A stretch of DNA of 64,000 nt from DATHAP01 sp963762865. Lineage in GTDB: Bacteria > Actinomycetota > Actinomycetes > JACCUZ01. The translations under genes and the position numbers were made by a program. The notes under the pieces are model-generated. The model saw only the letters and a program-made list of their open reading frames with translations, was not told the DNA's origin and made no database searches. The DNA lies in the NCBI GenBank assembly GCA_963762865.1, contig CAVXNC010000006.1:82597-146596 (forward strand). Reading direction: 5' to 3'. Position 1 is the stretch's first letter, and every line of letters begins with the position of its first letter. Positions 25,313 through 34,123 of this stretch are shown here, piece by piece.

Positions 25313-26527
25313 TCAGGTGGGTGGCGTGACGACGTCGATTCCCTCGGCGGCGTCGGCGTCCTCGATCTCCTCGCGGCTGATGCCGAGCAGGAAGAGGATC
25401 GCGTCCAGGTAGGGCACGCTGAGGGCCGCGTCAGCCGCCTCGCGCACCATCGGCTTGGCGTTGTAGGCGATGCCCAGTCCGGCGCGGGCCAGCATGTCGA
25501 GGTCGTTGGCCCCGTCGCCGATCGCCACGGTCTGGGTGACCGGCACGCCGGACTCGCGCGCGAAGCGCTCCAGCGCCTCGGCCTTGCCGGCCCGGTCGAC
25601 CAGCGGTCCGACGAGCTCACCGGTCAGCCGGCCGTCGACGATCTCGAGGGTGTTGGCCGCCGAGAAGTCGATGCCCAGCTCGGCCACCAGCCCGTCGGTC
25701 ACCTGGGTGAAGCCGCCGCTGACGACTGCGATCCGGTAGTCGAGCCGCTTCAGGGTCCGGACGAACGTGCGGGCGCCGCGCGCGAGCTGCAGGTCGCGGC
25801 GTACGTCCTCGAGCGCCGTGTCCGGCACCCCGGCGAGCAGCCGCACACGTGCGCGCAGCGAGTCGGCGAAGTCGAGCTCGCCGCGCATCGCCGCCTCGGT
25901 GACCTGACGCACCTCGTCGGCGCAGCCGGCGTGCTCCGCGAGCATCTCGATGACCTCGCCCTGCACGAGCGTGGAGTCGACGTCCATGACCACCAGGCGC
26001 TTGGCGCGGCGGTGCAGCCCGGCCCGCTCCACCGCCACGTCGACGCCGAGCGTTGCTGCCGCGAGCGACAGCTGCTGGCGCAGGACCGCCGGGTCGACCC
26101 CCGACACCTCGAGCTCGACCGCGGTCACCGGGTAGCGCGCGATCCGCACGATCCGGTCGATGTTGCCGCCGTAGTCGGCGACGCAGCCGGCGATGCCCGC
26201 CATCGCGGCCGGCCGCAGCGGGTGTCCCAGCACCGTCACGTGGCTGCGGCCCCGTCGGTGCGTGCCGTCCTCCGCCCCGACGGCGGCGACCTCGACATCC
26301 ATGCCCATGGGTGAGAGCGCCGAGTCGAGCGCGGCCTGCACCTTCTGCTGGGTGCCGCCGGGCGCCCGGAGCAGCACGCCGAGCACGAGGCGGCCCCGGA
26401 TGACGACCTGCTCGACGTCGGCCACCGTCAGGTCGGCGCCGCCCAGGGCGTCGAAGAGTGCCGAGGTCACGCCCGGGCGGTCCCGTCCGCTGACCGTGAC
26501 GAGGAGCGCTCCGCCGGGCTCGCTCAT
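25313..26527 (-). CDS. serB: Phosphoserine phosphatase SerB
   Basis: 404 residues. Two ACT-like regions (LLVTVSGRDRPGVTSALFDAL and HVTVLGHPLRPAAMAGIAGCVADYGGNI) precede a HAD domain with D182-x-D184-S-T (VVMDVDSTLVQGEVIEMLA), VVSGGFTQVT (motif II), and GDGANDLDMLARAGLG (motif IV). Final step of serine synthesis. The ACT pair is typical of the mycobacterial-type SerB and usually binds serine. ATG 26527 has aggag upstream. Confidence 0.95.
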   Translation of the reverse strand: MSEPGGALLVTVSGRDRPGVTSALFDALGGADLTVADVEQVVIRGRLVLGVLLRAPGGTQQKVQAALDSALSPMGMDVEVAAVGAEDGTHRRGRSHVTVLGHPLRPAAMAGIAGCVADYGGNIDRIVRIARYPVTAVELEVSGVDPAVLRQQLSLAAATLGVDVAVERAGLHRRAKRLVVMDVDSTLVQGEVIEMLAEHAGCADEVRQVTEAAMRGELDFADSLRARVRLLAGVPDTALEDVRRDLQLARGARTFVRTLKRLDYRIAVVSGGFTQVTDGLVAELGIDFSAANTLEIVDGRLTGELVGPLVDRAGKAEALERFARESGVPVTQTVAIGDGANDLDMLARAGLGIAYNAKPMVREAADAALSVPYLDAILFLLGISREEIEDADAAEGIDVVTPPT

Positions 26528-26610
26528 CGGCTCCTGCCCTCGAGTGGCGCGTTGCGGCTGTCGAACCGGCTCGGGAGGAGCCGCTTCGCGCCAGTCGACG
26601 ATGCCCGCAC

Positions 26611-27846
26611 TCAGACCGTGACCCGCTGGCCCTTGCCGACGACGACGATGCCGCCCTCGGAGACCACGAACCCGCGAGCGAGGTCTTCCTCGCGGTCGAT
26701 GCCGATGCGCGCGCCCTCGGGCACGACGACGTTCTTGTCGAGGATGGCGTTGCGGACGACGGCGTTGCGGCCCACGTCGACGTGGTTCATCAGCACGCTG
26801 CCGGTGACCTCGGCCCACGAATGGACGTGCACCCACGGCGACAGGACGGAGCCCTCCACCTTCGCCCCGGAGACGACAGCGCCGCTCGACACGAACGAGT
26901 CGATCGCGTGGCCCATCCGGCCCGCCGCGCCGTGCACGAACTTGGCCGGCGGCAGCGGCTCGTGCGAGGTGTAGATCGGCCAGTCGTTGTTGTAGAGGTT
27001 GAAGACCGGGTGCACCGCGATCAGGTCGCCGTGGGCGTCGTAGAACGCGTCCAGCGTGCCCACGTCACGCCAGTAGTCGCGGTCCCGGTCCGTCGACCCG
27101 GGCACGTCGTTGTCCTGGAAGTCGTAGACGTGCGCGGCGCCCTGCTCGACCAGCTTGGGAATGATGTTGCCGCCCATGTCGTGCTTGCTCGTCGGGTCGA
27201 GGGCGTCCTGGCGCAGCGCGTCGAGCAGCACCTCGGTCGTGAAGACGTAGTTGCCCATCGATGCGTAGACGTGGTCCGGGTCGTCGGCCAGCCCCACCGC
27301 GTCGGTGGGCTTCTCGCGGAAGGCCGAGATGACGCGCGGGTCGCTGGACGTCTCGATGACCCCGAACTGGTCGGCCAACCCGATCGGCTGCCGGATGGCG
27401 GCGACCGTCACGCCGGCACCGGTCTCGATGTGCTGGCGGACCATCTGGCTGGGGTCCATCCGGTAGATGTGGTCGGCGCCGAAGACGATGACGTGGGTGG
27501 GCTGCTCGTCGCCGATCAGGTTGAGGCTCTGGTAGATCGCGTCGGCCGAGCCGGCGAACCAGTACGGGCCGAGCCGCTGCTGGGCCGGCACCGGCGCGAT
27601 GTAGTTGCCGAGCATCGCCGAGAGCCGCCAGGTGGACGCGATGTGCCGGTCCAGGCTGTGGCTCTTGTACTGCGTCAGCACCACGATCTTGCGGTAGCCG
27701 GCGTTGACCAGGTTGGACAGCACGAAGTCGATCAGGCGGTAGATCCCGCCGAACGGCACCGCGGGCTTGGCGCGGTCGGCGGTGAGCGGCATCAGCCGCT
27801 TGCCCTCGCCCCCCGCCAGGACGATGGACAGGATCCGGTCCGGCAT
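26611..27846 (-). CDS. glgC: Glucose-1-phosphate adenylyltransferase
   Basis: 411 residues. The sugar-nucleotide signature LAGGEGKRLMPLTADRAKPAVPFGG is at residues ~10-34, with the left-handed beta-helix at the C-terminus (SFVSSGAVVSGAKVEGSVLSPWVHVHSWAEV...). Makes ADP-glucose, the committed step of glycogen synthesis, usually allosterically controlled. A TAGCCT box (27854-27859) ends 7 nt before the ATG, a leaderless start. Divergent from glgA across 37 bp, so the two promoters overlap. Confidence 0.96.
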   Translation of the reverse strand: MPDRILSIVLAGGEGKRLMPLTADRAKPAVPFGGIYRLIDFVLSNLVNAGYRKIVVLTQYKSHSLDRHIASTWRLSAMLGNYIAPVPAQQRLGPYWFAGSADAIYQSLNLIGDEQPTHVIVFGADHIYRMDPSQMVRQHIETGAGVTVAAIRQPIGLADQFGVIETSSDPRVISAFREKPTDAVGLADDPDHVYASMGNYVFTTEVLLDALRQDALDPTSKHDMGGNIIPKLVEQGAAHVYDFQDNDVPGSTDRDRDYWRDVGTLDAFYDAHGDLIAVHPVFNLYNNDWPIYTSHEPLPPAKFVHGAAGRMGHAIDSFVSSGAVVSGAKVEGSVLSPWVHVHSWAEVTGSVLMNHVDVGRNAVVRNAILDKNVVVPEGARIGIDREEDLARGFVVSEGGIVVVGKGQRVTV

Positions 27847-27883
27847 GGTGCGGAGGCTACCCCGGTGATGCCACGATCACGTC

Positions 27884-29065
27884 ATGCGCGTCGACCTGCT
27901 CACCCGCGAGTACCCGCCCGAGGTCTACGGAGGTGCCGGCGTCCACGTCGAGTACCTCGCGCGGGAGCTGCGGCGCCTGGTCGACGTCCGCGTCCACTGC
28001 ATGGGGGCACCGCGCGACGAGCAGGGGGTGACGGCGTACGGCGTCCCCGAGGACCTGGTCCGCGCCAACCCCGCGCTGCGGACGCTCGGGACCGACCTGC
28101 CGATGGCGGCCGGCTGCGCCGAGAGCGACCTGGTGCACTCGCACACCTGGTACGCCAACCTGGCAGGCCACGTCGCCAGCCTGCTGCACGAGGTGCCGCA
28201 CGTGATGAGCGCGCACAGCCTGGAGCCGCTCCGACCGTGGAAGGCCGAGCAGCTCGGCGGCGGCTACGCGCTGTCGTCCTGGGTCGAACGGACCGCCGTC
28301 GAGGCGGCGGACGCCGTGATCGCGGTGTCGGCCGGGATGCGGGACGACCTGCTGCGCTGCTACCCGGACGTCGACCCCGACCGGGTGCACGTGGTGCACA
28401 ACGGCATCGACACCGAGGAGTACCAGCCCGATCCCGGGACCGACGTGCTCGCGAAGCACGGGATCGACCCAAACCGGCCGTCGGTGCTCTTCGTCGGGCG
28501 CATCACGCGCCAGAAGGGTCTGCCCCACCTGCTGCGCGCCGCGGTGTCCCTGGACCCGTCGGTGCAGCTGGTGCTGTGCGCCGGCGCCCCGGACACCGAC
28601 GAGATCCTCGCCGAGGTGTCGGTCCTCGTCGACGAGCTGCGCAGGACCCGCGACGGCGTCGTCTGGATCGAGGAGATGGTGCCCAAGCCCGAAGTGGTGC
28701 AGCTGCTGACGCATGCCACGGTCTTCGCCTGCCCGTCGGTCTACGAGCCGATGGGCATCGTGAACCTCGAGGCGATGGCGTGCGAGACCCCGGTCGTCGC
28801 GACCTCCACGGGCGGGATCCCGGAGGTGGTCGCGGAGGGAGAGACCGGCCTCCTGGTGCCCATCGAGCAGGTCACCGACGGCAGCGGTACGCCGCTGGAC
28901 CCGGCCGCGTTCGAGGCCGACCTGGCGAGCGCCCTGTCCGAGCTGCTGGCTGACCCGCAGCGCGCCACGGCCATGGGCGTCGCCGGTCGCCGACGGGCCA
29001 TCGAGTCGTTCTCCTGGGCGGCGATAGCCACCAGGACCCTGGACCTCTACCGGACCCTGCTGTAG
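27884..29065 (+). CDS. glgA: Glycogen synthase, actinobacterial GT4 type
   Basis: 393 residues, GT-B fold family 4: N-terminal LLTREYPPEVYGGAGVHVEYLARELRR, donor-site region VLFVGRITRQKGLPHLLRA and CPSVYEPMGIVNLEAMACETPVVATSTGGIPEVV with the E-x7-E pair. This is the Corynebacterium/Mycobacterium-type enzyme (GlgA, also called GlgM where it makes maltose-1-phosphate), not the GT5 form of E. coli. Adjacent divergent glgC supplies ADP-glucose. Which acceptor it uses cannot be told from sequence alone. Confidence 0.93.
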   Translation: MRVDLLTREYPPEVYGGAGVHVEYLARELRRLVDVRVHCMGAPRDEQGVTAYGVPEDLVRANPALRTLGTDLPMAAGCAESDLVHSHTWYANLAGHVASLLHEVPHVMSAHSLEPLRPWKAEQLGGGYALSSWVERTAVEAADAVIAVSAGMRDDLLRCYPDVDPDRVHVVHNGIDTEEYQPDPGTDVLAKHGIDPNRPSVLFVGRITRQKGLPHLLRAAVSLDPSVQLVLCAGAPDTDEILAEVSVLVDELRRTRDGVVWIEEMVPKPEVVQLLTHATVFACPSVYEPMGIVNLEAMACETPVVATSTGGIPEVVAEGETGLLVPIEQVTDGSGTPLDPAAFEADLASALSELLADPQRATAMGVAGRRRAIESFSWAAIATRTLDLYRTLL

Positions 29066-29083
29066 GCGGCGGCTCCTCGCCGG

Positions 29084-29827
29084 TCACTGCTCCGGCGGTG
29101 CGGTGGCTCTCTTCGGTGCGCCACGCCGTTCCAGCCAGGTCGGAGGATTCTGCGAGGGGAACAGCGGCCGGTAGGCCCGCTGGACGGTGAGGAACCGGCG
29201 GACCGCAAGGGTCCCGGCGACGAGCAGGTAGACGACCGCGACGACGCAGCCGAGCGTGACGGTCAGGGCGGTGCCGGCCCCGGCGGCCGAGGCGACGACA
29301 CCGGACAGGACGCCCGCCACGGCGCTGTTGACGACCATGACGAGCATTCCCGTGCTGCCGAAGAGGTGCGTGACCGGGTTGGCGCGGAAGAGGTTGTAGG
29401 TCTCCATGACACCGGAGTCGTCGTCGTGGGCGGACGCCACGAAGTAGCGCTTCAGCGCAGGGTCCAGCTCGGTGTAGGCCGCCCGGAGCCGGTTCATCCC
29501 CACGACGAGTGCGTAGTCCTCCTCGCTGGCGTTGTGCACCCGCAGCAGCGTCATGGTCCCGACCAGCAGGACGAGGCACAGCAGCACGATCGCGAAGACG
29601 GAGAACCGGCCGTCGAAGTCGGTCGCCTGGCCGACCAGCGCGAGGCTGACCGCGGTCGCGGAGACGAAGGTCAGCAGGATCGCGATCCGCGAGAGCACCT
29701 CGGCCTGGGCGGTGCTGCGCGTCGCGAGCAGGCTCCAGTGCTCGGTCGCCAGGATCTGCACCCGCACGCCGGGGGCGATCGCCTCGTCGGGGGCGGGTGT
29801 CGGCTCCGCCGGCGGTTCGTCGGGCAT
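29084..29827 (-). CDS. Four-helix integral membrane protein
   Basis: 247 residues from ATG 29827 (gggagggcc upstream). Hydrophobic segments at about 43-66, 74-96, 153-180 and 190-212; a charged cytoplasmic loop (NASEEDYALVVGMNRLRAAYTELDPALKRYFVASAHDDD) lies between the second and third. This layout (two helices, long loop, two helices) is shared by a widespread actinobacterial family of unknown role and superficially recalls cyclic-nucleotide-gated membrane effectors; no nucleotide-binding motif is visible. Stop is 18 bp from the convergent glgA. Confidence 0.75.
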   Translation of the reverse strand: MPDEPPAEPTPAPDEAIAPGVRVQILATEHWSLLATRSTAQAEVLSRIAILLTFVSATAVSLALVGQATDFDGRFSVFAIVLLCLVLLVGTMTLLRVHNASEEDYALVVGMNRLRAAYTELDPALKRYFVASAHDDDSGVMETYNLFRANPVTHLFGSTGMLVMVVNSAVAGVLSGVVASAAGAGTALTVTLGCVVAVVYLLVAGTLAVRRFLTVQRAYRPLFPSQNPPTWLERRGAPKRATAPPEQ

Positions 29828-29889
29828 GGCCCCTCCCGCGGGCAAGGCAACCTCTGTCGCGGCCAGTATGCCTGCGCCGACCGGAGCCG

Positions 29890-30618
29890 TCAGCGGTCGA
29901 CGGGCGCGCTGCACGCGACCTCGACCGCGTGCCGCGCGGCATCGCCGAGCTCCCGCAGCACCTGCGACCGCGCGGTCGACTCGCCGCCCGTGACTGCCGC
30001 GCCGTCGCTCGCGAGAGCGACCTCCACGAGGCGCGTGATGCGCAGTCCCTGGGCGAGCAGGGCGTGCGCGGCCGGCCCGGCGGAGGGCGGCAGCGACGTA
30101 CGTCCGGAAGCGACCCGGCCCTGCACCACCTCGGCCGCGGCCGGGTCCCACCGCGCGACGTCGAGCCGGGCGAGCTCGACTGCCGCGTCGCGGACAGCGC
30201 TGCCGAGCGCGTGCTCCGCCTCGCGCAGGGTCGGCCGAGCCCGGCGGTCGGGTGACACCGGGACCGCGACCCACGACGCGCGGCCGCTCGGCACCAGGCC
30301 GAGGTGGCAGTCGCCGGTCGTCAGGACCGCGGCACCGGCCGAGACCGCTGCAGCATTGGCGCCGGCCGGGCCGGGCAGACCTGAGACGTCGCCCGGTCGG
30401 GGGAGGACCAGGCGCAGCCCGCTCGCGCCGAGTGAACGGATCCGGACCAGTGCGTAGGGGAGCGTGACCGGCCCGTCCTCGCCGGGGAGGTCGGTCACCC
30501 GGTGGCCGGGGTCGACAGGCCCCGCGACGGCGTCGGCCGCCTCGTCGGGACTGGCCGCGCCGGTGAGGGCAGCGGAGCCCCACGCGGCAAGTCGCCCGGC
30601 GGGCAGCAGGTCCTCCAC
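29890..30618 (-). CDS. Conserved hypothetical protein, Ala-rich
   Basis: 242 residues from GTG 30618; a GACAAT box ends 6 nt before it. Alternating strands and helices without a recognised motif; the most ordered-looking blocks are VRIRSLGASGLRLVLPRPGDVSGLPG and AALLAQGLRITRLVEVALASD. Similar Ala-rich proteins accompany ABC-type or cobalamin-related genes in actinobacteria, but I cannot name the family. Divergent from the ABC ATPase with 38 bp between starts. Confidence 0.7.
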   Translation of the reverse strand: MEDLLPAGRLAAWGSAALTGAASPDEAADAVAGPVDPGHRVTDLPGEDGPVTLPYALVRIRSLGASGLRLVLPRPGDVSGLPGPAGANAAAVSAGAAVLTTGDCHLGLVPSGRASWVAVPVSPDRRARPTLREAEHALGSAVRDAAVELARLDVARWDPAAAEVVQGRVASGRTSLPPSAGPAAHALLAQGLRITRLVEVALASDGAAVTGGESTARSQVLRELGDAARHAVEVACSAPVDR

Positions 30619-30656
30619 CAGTCCATTGTCGATCAGCCGCTGGATAGGTTGGCGCC

Positions 30657-31439
30657 ATGTCCGACGTGCTCGAGCTCTCCGGGGTCAGCGTGCTCCGGGA
30701 CCGGGCGACGTTGCTGGACTCGATCGACTGGGAGGTCGCCGAGGCGGACCGATGGGTGGTGCTCGGGCCCAACGGCGCCGGGAAGACCACGCTCCTGCAG
30801 CTGGCAGCGGCCAACATCCACCCGAGCCGCGGCACGGCGACCGTCCTGGGCGAGACGCTCGGCGCCGTCGACGTCTTCGAGCTGCGACCGCGGATCGGGC
30901 TGTCCAGTGCCGCGCTGGCCGAGCGGCTGCCCGCCGGGGAGACGGTGCGTGACGTGGTGCTCACCGCGTCGTGGGCAGTGGTCGGCCGGTGGCGCGAGCA
31001 CTACGACGACCTCGACTCCGAACGCGCCGACGAGCTGCTCGCGGCACTCGGCGTCGCCCACCTCGCCGAGCGTCGCTTCGGCACGCTGTCGGAGGGTGAA
31101 CGCAAGCGCGTGCAGATCGCGCGGGCCCTGATGACCGACCCGGAGCTGATGCTTCTCGACGAGCCCGCGGCCGGGCTGGACCTCGGTGGCCGCGAGGACC
31201 TTGTGCGCCGCCTCGGCGACATCGCCGGCGACCCGGCGGCACCGGCCCTGGTCCTCGTGACCCACCACGTCGAGGAGATCCCGCCCGGCTTCACCCACGT
31301 CCTGCTTCTGCGGGGCGGTCGCGTCGTCGCCGCCGGCCCGATCGAGACGACACTGACGGACGCGACCCTCGCGGCGACCTTCGGCATCGCGCTCGAGCTC
31401 GGCCGCTCCGGCCCGCGCTGGTCGGCCCGAGCCACCTGA
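30657..31439 (+). CDS. ABC transporter ATP-binding protein
   Basis: 260 residues. Walker A GPNGAGKT at 37-44, signature LSEGERKRVQIARAL (~142-156), Walker B LMLLDEPAAGLDL, and switch His in VLVTHHVEEI. Resembles stand-alone ATPases of the YlmA/ModF-like group. No permease gene is nearby, so its partner is unknown or it acts alone. TAGGTT at 30645-30650 ends 6 nt before the ATG (leaderless). Followed by a 95-bp gap before nfeD. Confidence 0.92.
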   Translation: MSDVLELSGVSVLRDRATLLDSIDWEVAEADRWVVLGPNGAGKTTLLQLAAANIHPSRGTATVLGETLGAVDVFELRPRIGLSSAALAERLPAGETVRDVVLTASWAVVGRWREHYDDLDSERADELLAALGVAHLAERRFGTLSEGERKRVQIARALMTDPELMLLDEPAAGLDLGGREDLVRRLGDIAGDPAAPALVLVTHHVEEIPPGFTHVLLLRGGRVVAAGPIETTLTDATLAATFGIALELGRSGPRWSARAT

Positions 31440-31533
31440 CGCGCTGACCCGATCGGTGCTCTCGCGAGGAACCCGCGTGACGCACCGCGCGTTGCGCGGG
31501 TGACAGCAGCGACTCGTCCCTAGGATGGCCAAC

Positions 31534-31986
31534 GTGAACGGCTTGGGGGGCTACGACTGGGTCGCGTGGCTCGGCCTCGCGGTCGTGCTGGGCATCGTCG
31601 AGGTGACGTCGCTCGACCTCGTCTTCGCGATGCTCGCCGCTGGCGCGATCGCAGCCGCCGGGACCGCACTCGTCACCGACAACCTGTTGGTCCAGGCGTT
31701 CGTCGCGATGGTCGTCTCGATCGCCGGCCTCGCGGTCGTGCGGCCGGTTGCCATGCGCCACCTGCACACCCCGCACGCGATCCAGACCGGCACCGCGGCG
31801 CTGGTCGGCGAGCGCGGGCTCGTGCTCGAGCCGGTGAGCCGGGACGACGGCCGGGTCAAGGTCAAGGGCGAGGTGTGGTCGGCCCGCACCTACGACCCGC
31901 ACGCGTCCGTCATCGAGGCGGGCCGAAGCGTGCAGATCGTCGAGATCGACGGCGCGACCGCGCTCGTCTACGAAGCGGAGGTCTGA
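31534..31986 (+). CDS. NfeD family membrane protein
   Basis: 150 residues. Two or three helices (WVAWLGLAVVLGIVEV, LVFAMLAAGAIAAAGTALV, AFVAMVVSIAGLAVV) then an OB-fold domain (QTGTAALVGERGLVLEPVSRDDGRVKVKGEVWSA). NfeD-OB proteins pair with stomatin/SPFH proteins in membrane microdomains. The start is set at GTG 31534, because a TAGGAT box at 31521-31526 ends 7 nt before it; the ATG at 31525 lies inside that box. Its stop overlaps the next ATG by 1 nt (TGATG). Confidence 0.9.
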   Translation: MNGLGGYDWVAWLGLAVVLGIVEVTSLDLVFAMLAAGAIAAAGTALVTDNLLVQAFVAMVVSIAGLAVVRPVAMRHLHTPHAIQTGTAALVGERGLVLEPVSRDDGRVKVKGEVWSARTYDPHASVIEAGRSVQIVEIDGATALVYEAEV

Positions 31987-32894
31987 TGGACGTCGGCTCG
32001 ATCGTCATCGTCGTGGTGATCGTGGTCATCACCCTGTTCGTCCTCATCGCGCTCGCCAAGACCGTCCGGATCGTGCCGCAGGCCCGGGCCGGGGTCGTCG
32101 AGCGACTGGGCCGCTACTCCCGCACCCTCACGCCGGGCCTGACGGTGCTGGTGCCGTTCATCGACCGCCTCCGCCCGCTCATGGACCTGCGCGAGCAGGT
32201 CGTGTCCTTCCCGCCGCAGCCGGTGATCACCGCAGACAACCTCGTGGTCGGCATCGACACGGTCATCTACTTCCAGGTCACCGACGCCAAGGCGGCGACC
32301 TACGAGATCGCCAACTACATCCAGGGCGTCGAGCAGCTCACGGTGACGACACTGCGCAACGTGGTCGGCAACCTCAACCTGGAGGAGACGCTCACCTCCC
32401 GCGACCACATCAACGCCGCGCTGCGCGGAGTGCTCGACGAGGCGACCGGCAAGTGGGGGATCCGCGTCAACCGGGTCGAGATCAAGGCCATCGACCCGCC
32501 CACCTCCATCCAGGACTCGATGGAGAAGCAGATGCGCGCCGACCGCGAGAAGCGCGCGACGATCCTCACCGCGGAGGGTTTCAAGCAGTCGCAGATCCTC
32601 ACCGCCGAGGGCGAGCGGCAGGCGTCGATCCTCAAGGCCGAGGGTGATGCCCAGGCCGCCGTGCTGCGCGCCGACGGCGAGGCGCAGGCGATCCAGAAGG
32701 TCTTCGACGCCATCCACGCCGGCAACCCCGACCAGAAGCTGCTGGCCTACCAGTACCTCCAGACCCTGCCGAAGATCGCGCAGGGCGACGCCAACAAGGT
32801 CTGGATCGTCCCGAGCGAGCTGGGCGAGGCACTCAAGGGCATCGGCGGCATGCTCGGCTCCGGCGAGCAGCGCCCGCCGGCGCCACCGGCCTGA
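31986..32894 (+). CDS. SPFH/stomatin-like (flotillin-type) membrane protein
   Basis: 302 residues. One N-terminal helix (SIVIVVVIVVITLFVLIALA), then an SPFH/band-7 domain (VRIVPQARAGVVERLGRYSRTLTPGLTVLVPFIDRL through NLEETLTSRD) and an Ala/Glu/Lys coiled-coil C-terminus (EKQMRADREKRATILTAEGFKQSQILTAEGERQ). Oligomeric scaffold at the membrane, coupled to NfeD as in most bacteria. Overlaps the hairpin at 32891-32919 at its stop. Confidence 0.93.
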   Translation: MDVGSIVIVVVIVVITLFVLIALAKTVRIVPQARAGVVERLGRYSRTLTPGLTVLVPFIDRLRPLMDLREQVVSFPPQPVITADNLVVGIDTVIYFQVTDAKAATYEIANYIQGVEQLTVTTLRNVVGNLNLEETLTSRDHINAALRGVLDEATGKWGIRVNRVEIKAIDPPTSIQDSMEKQMRADREKRATILTAEGFKQSQILTAEGERQASILKAEGDAQAAVLRADGEAQAIQKVFDAIHAGNPDQKLLAYQYLQTLPKIAQGDANKVWIVPSELGEALKGIGGMLGSGEQRPPAPPA

Positions 32895-32919
32895 CCGCCT
32901 GCTGCCAGAGCAGGGTCAG
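32891..32919. terminator. Two-tier hairpin between convergent genes
   Basis: ctgacc (32891-32896) pairs with ggtcag (32914-32919), enclosing ctgct/agcag. It covers the stop of the stomatin gene and the end of the transglycosylase gene. Confidence 0.6.
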
Positions 32920-34064
32920 CCGAGCTTGCGGCTGGGGGTCCGCTCGGCGTACTGGCCGGCCAGCTTCAGGACGAGCTGCACGTACCAGTCTGCGTGGTTG
33001 TAGTGCCAGATCGCGCGGGCCAGCGCCTCGCCGCCGCGCCCGGCGCCGTTCGCGCACAGGTAGTGCGCCGCGCTGAAGACCGAGTCCGCCGGGTCCATGA
33101 TGTCGCGGTCGCCGTCCTTGTCACCGTCCACGCCGTACGACGCGAAGGTGCTCGGCATGAACTGCATCGGGCCCTGTGCACCCGCGTAGGAGGTGCCCGG
33201 GTTCGCCCCGTGGCCGGACTCGACCTGGCCGATGGCCGCGAGCAGCGTCCACGACATGCCCGAACATGTCTTGGCCGCGGCGACGTACAGGCTCTCGAAC
33301 AACGGAGGGATGTCGCCCGCGGAGGCAGCGGCGACCCGGGCAGAGCCTGACGCGTCGACGGCGGCGTTGAGGGCGGCGATCTGCGCGAGCAGGTCCTGGG
33401 CCTCCTGCAGTGACCTCGCTCGCTGCGACAGGGCCGCGAGCTCGGCTCGCGCCTCGTCGAGCGCGGCCTGCACGGTCTCGTACCTTCGCTGCACCTCGCT
33501 CGCCCTGACGATCCGCTTCGTGGCGGCCGCCTCGAGCCGACCGGCCCGGCTGCGCAGCGCGTCGGCGCTCGCCGAGCTGGTCGCCGACCTGGTGGCGCCG
33601 GCCGACACGAGACGCTGGACGTACTGCACCCGGGCGAGAGCCTCGGTCGGACCCGCGGCGGTCAGGACCGTGGCGTAGAGCGCCGCACCCCCCGTCATGT
33701 AGAGCGCGCGCACCCGCTGGTTCTCGTCGGCGCGGGTGGCGGCCTCGGTCCGGTCGGCCAGGTCGGCGTCCTGCGAGGCACTGATGCTCCGGGAGACGCC
33801 GCCCGCCAGGTCCCGCAGCGACCGGTCGTAGGCACGCAGCGCGCGCTCGACGCGGGACTGCAGCGCGACCATCCGGTCGGCGGCCGCTGCGACCTTGGCC
33901 CGCGCGTCGTCCAGGCTCTCGGCCTGGGCAGGCGAGGGGCTGACGACCGCGGCCAGCAGCACGACCGCCGTCAGGGCAGCCGCGCGTCGCAGACCACTGT
34001 GTCGGCCACCCACACCTGGTACGTCGGCGCCTGGCGGGGCTGCCTTGACGTCGTGCGAAGGCAC
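32916..34064 (-). CDS. Secreted lytic transglycosylase with N-terminal coiled coil
   Basis: 382 residues from GTG 34064. Signal peptide ~24-47 (LRRAAALTAVVLLAAVVSPSPAQA). Residues ~50-235 are a long coiled coil (ARAKVAAAADRMVALQSRVERALRAYDRS... through LDEARAELAALSQRARSLQEAQDLLAQ). The C-terminal SLT domain has the catalytic Glu in LLAAIGQVESGHGANPG, then AGAQGPMQFMPSTFASYGVDGDKDGDRDIMDPADSVFSAAHYLC. Cleaves peptidoglycan glycan strands outside the cell. The coiled coil may localise it or bind a divisome partner as in NlpC/p60 homologs. Convergent with stomatin. Confidence 0.9.
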   Translation of the reverse strand: MPSHDVKAAPPGADVPGVGGRHSGLRRAAALTAVVLLAAVVSPSPAQAESLDDARAKVAAAADRMVALQSRVERALRAYDRSLRDLAGGVSRSISASQDADLADRTEAATRADENQRVRALYMTGGAALYATVLTAAGPTEALARVQYVQRLVSAGATRSATSSASADALRSRAGRLEAAATKRIVRASEVQRRYETVQAALDEARAELAALSQRARSLQEAQDLLAQIAALNAAVDASGSARVAAASAGDIPPLFESLYVAAAKTCSGMSWTLLAAIGQVESGHGANPGTSYAGAQGPMQFMPSTFASYGVDGDKDGDRDIMDPADSVFSAAHYLCANGAGRGGEALARAIWHYNHADWYVQLVLKLAGQYAERTPSRKLG

Positions 34065-34123
34065 GCATCGACGCCGTGCGAAGATCGCCCGGTGCGGTGC
34101 CGGGTCCGGGACGGGTGTGCTGG

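Noticed and set aside
29084..29827. Possible Pycsar-type cyclic-nucleotide effector
   Set aside because: The layout is only loosely similar and no cyclic-nucleotide-sensing motif or cyclase partner is visible nearby; kept as an unknown membrane protein.
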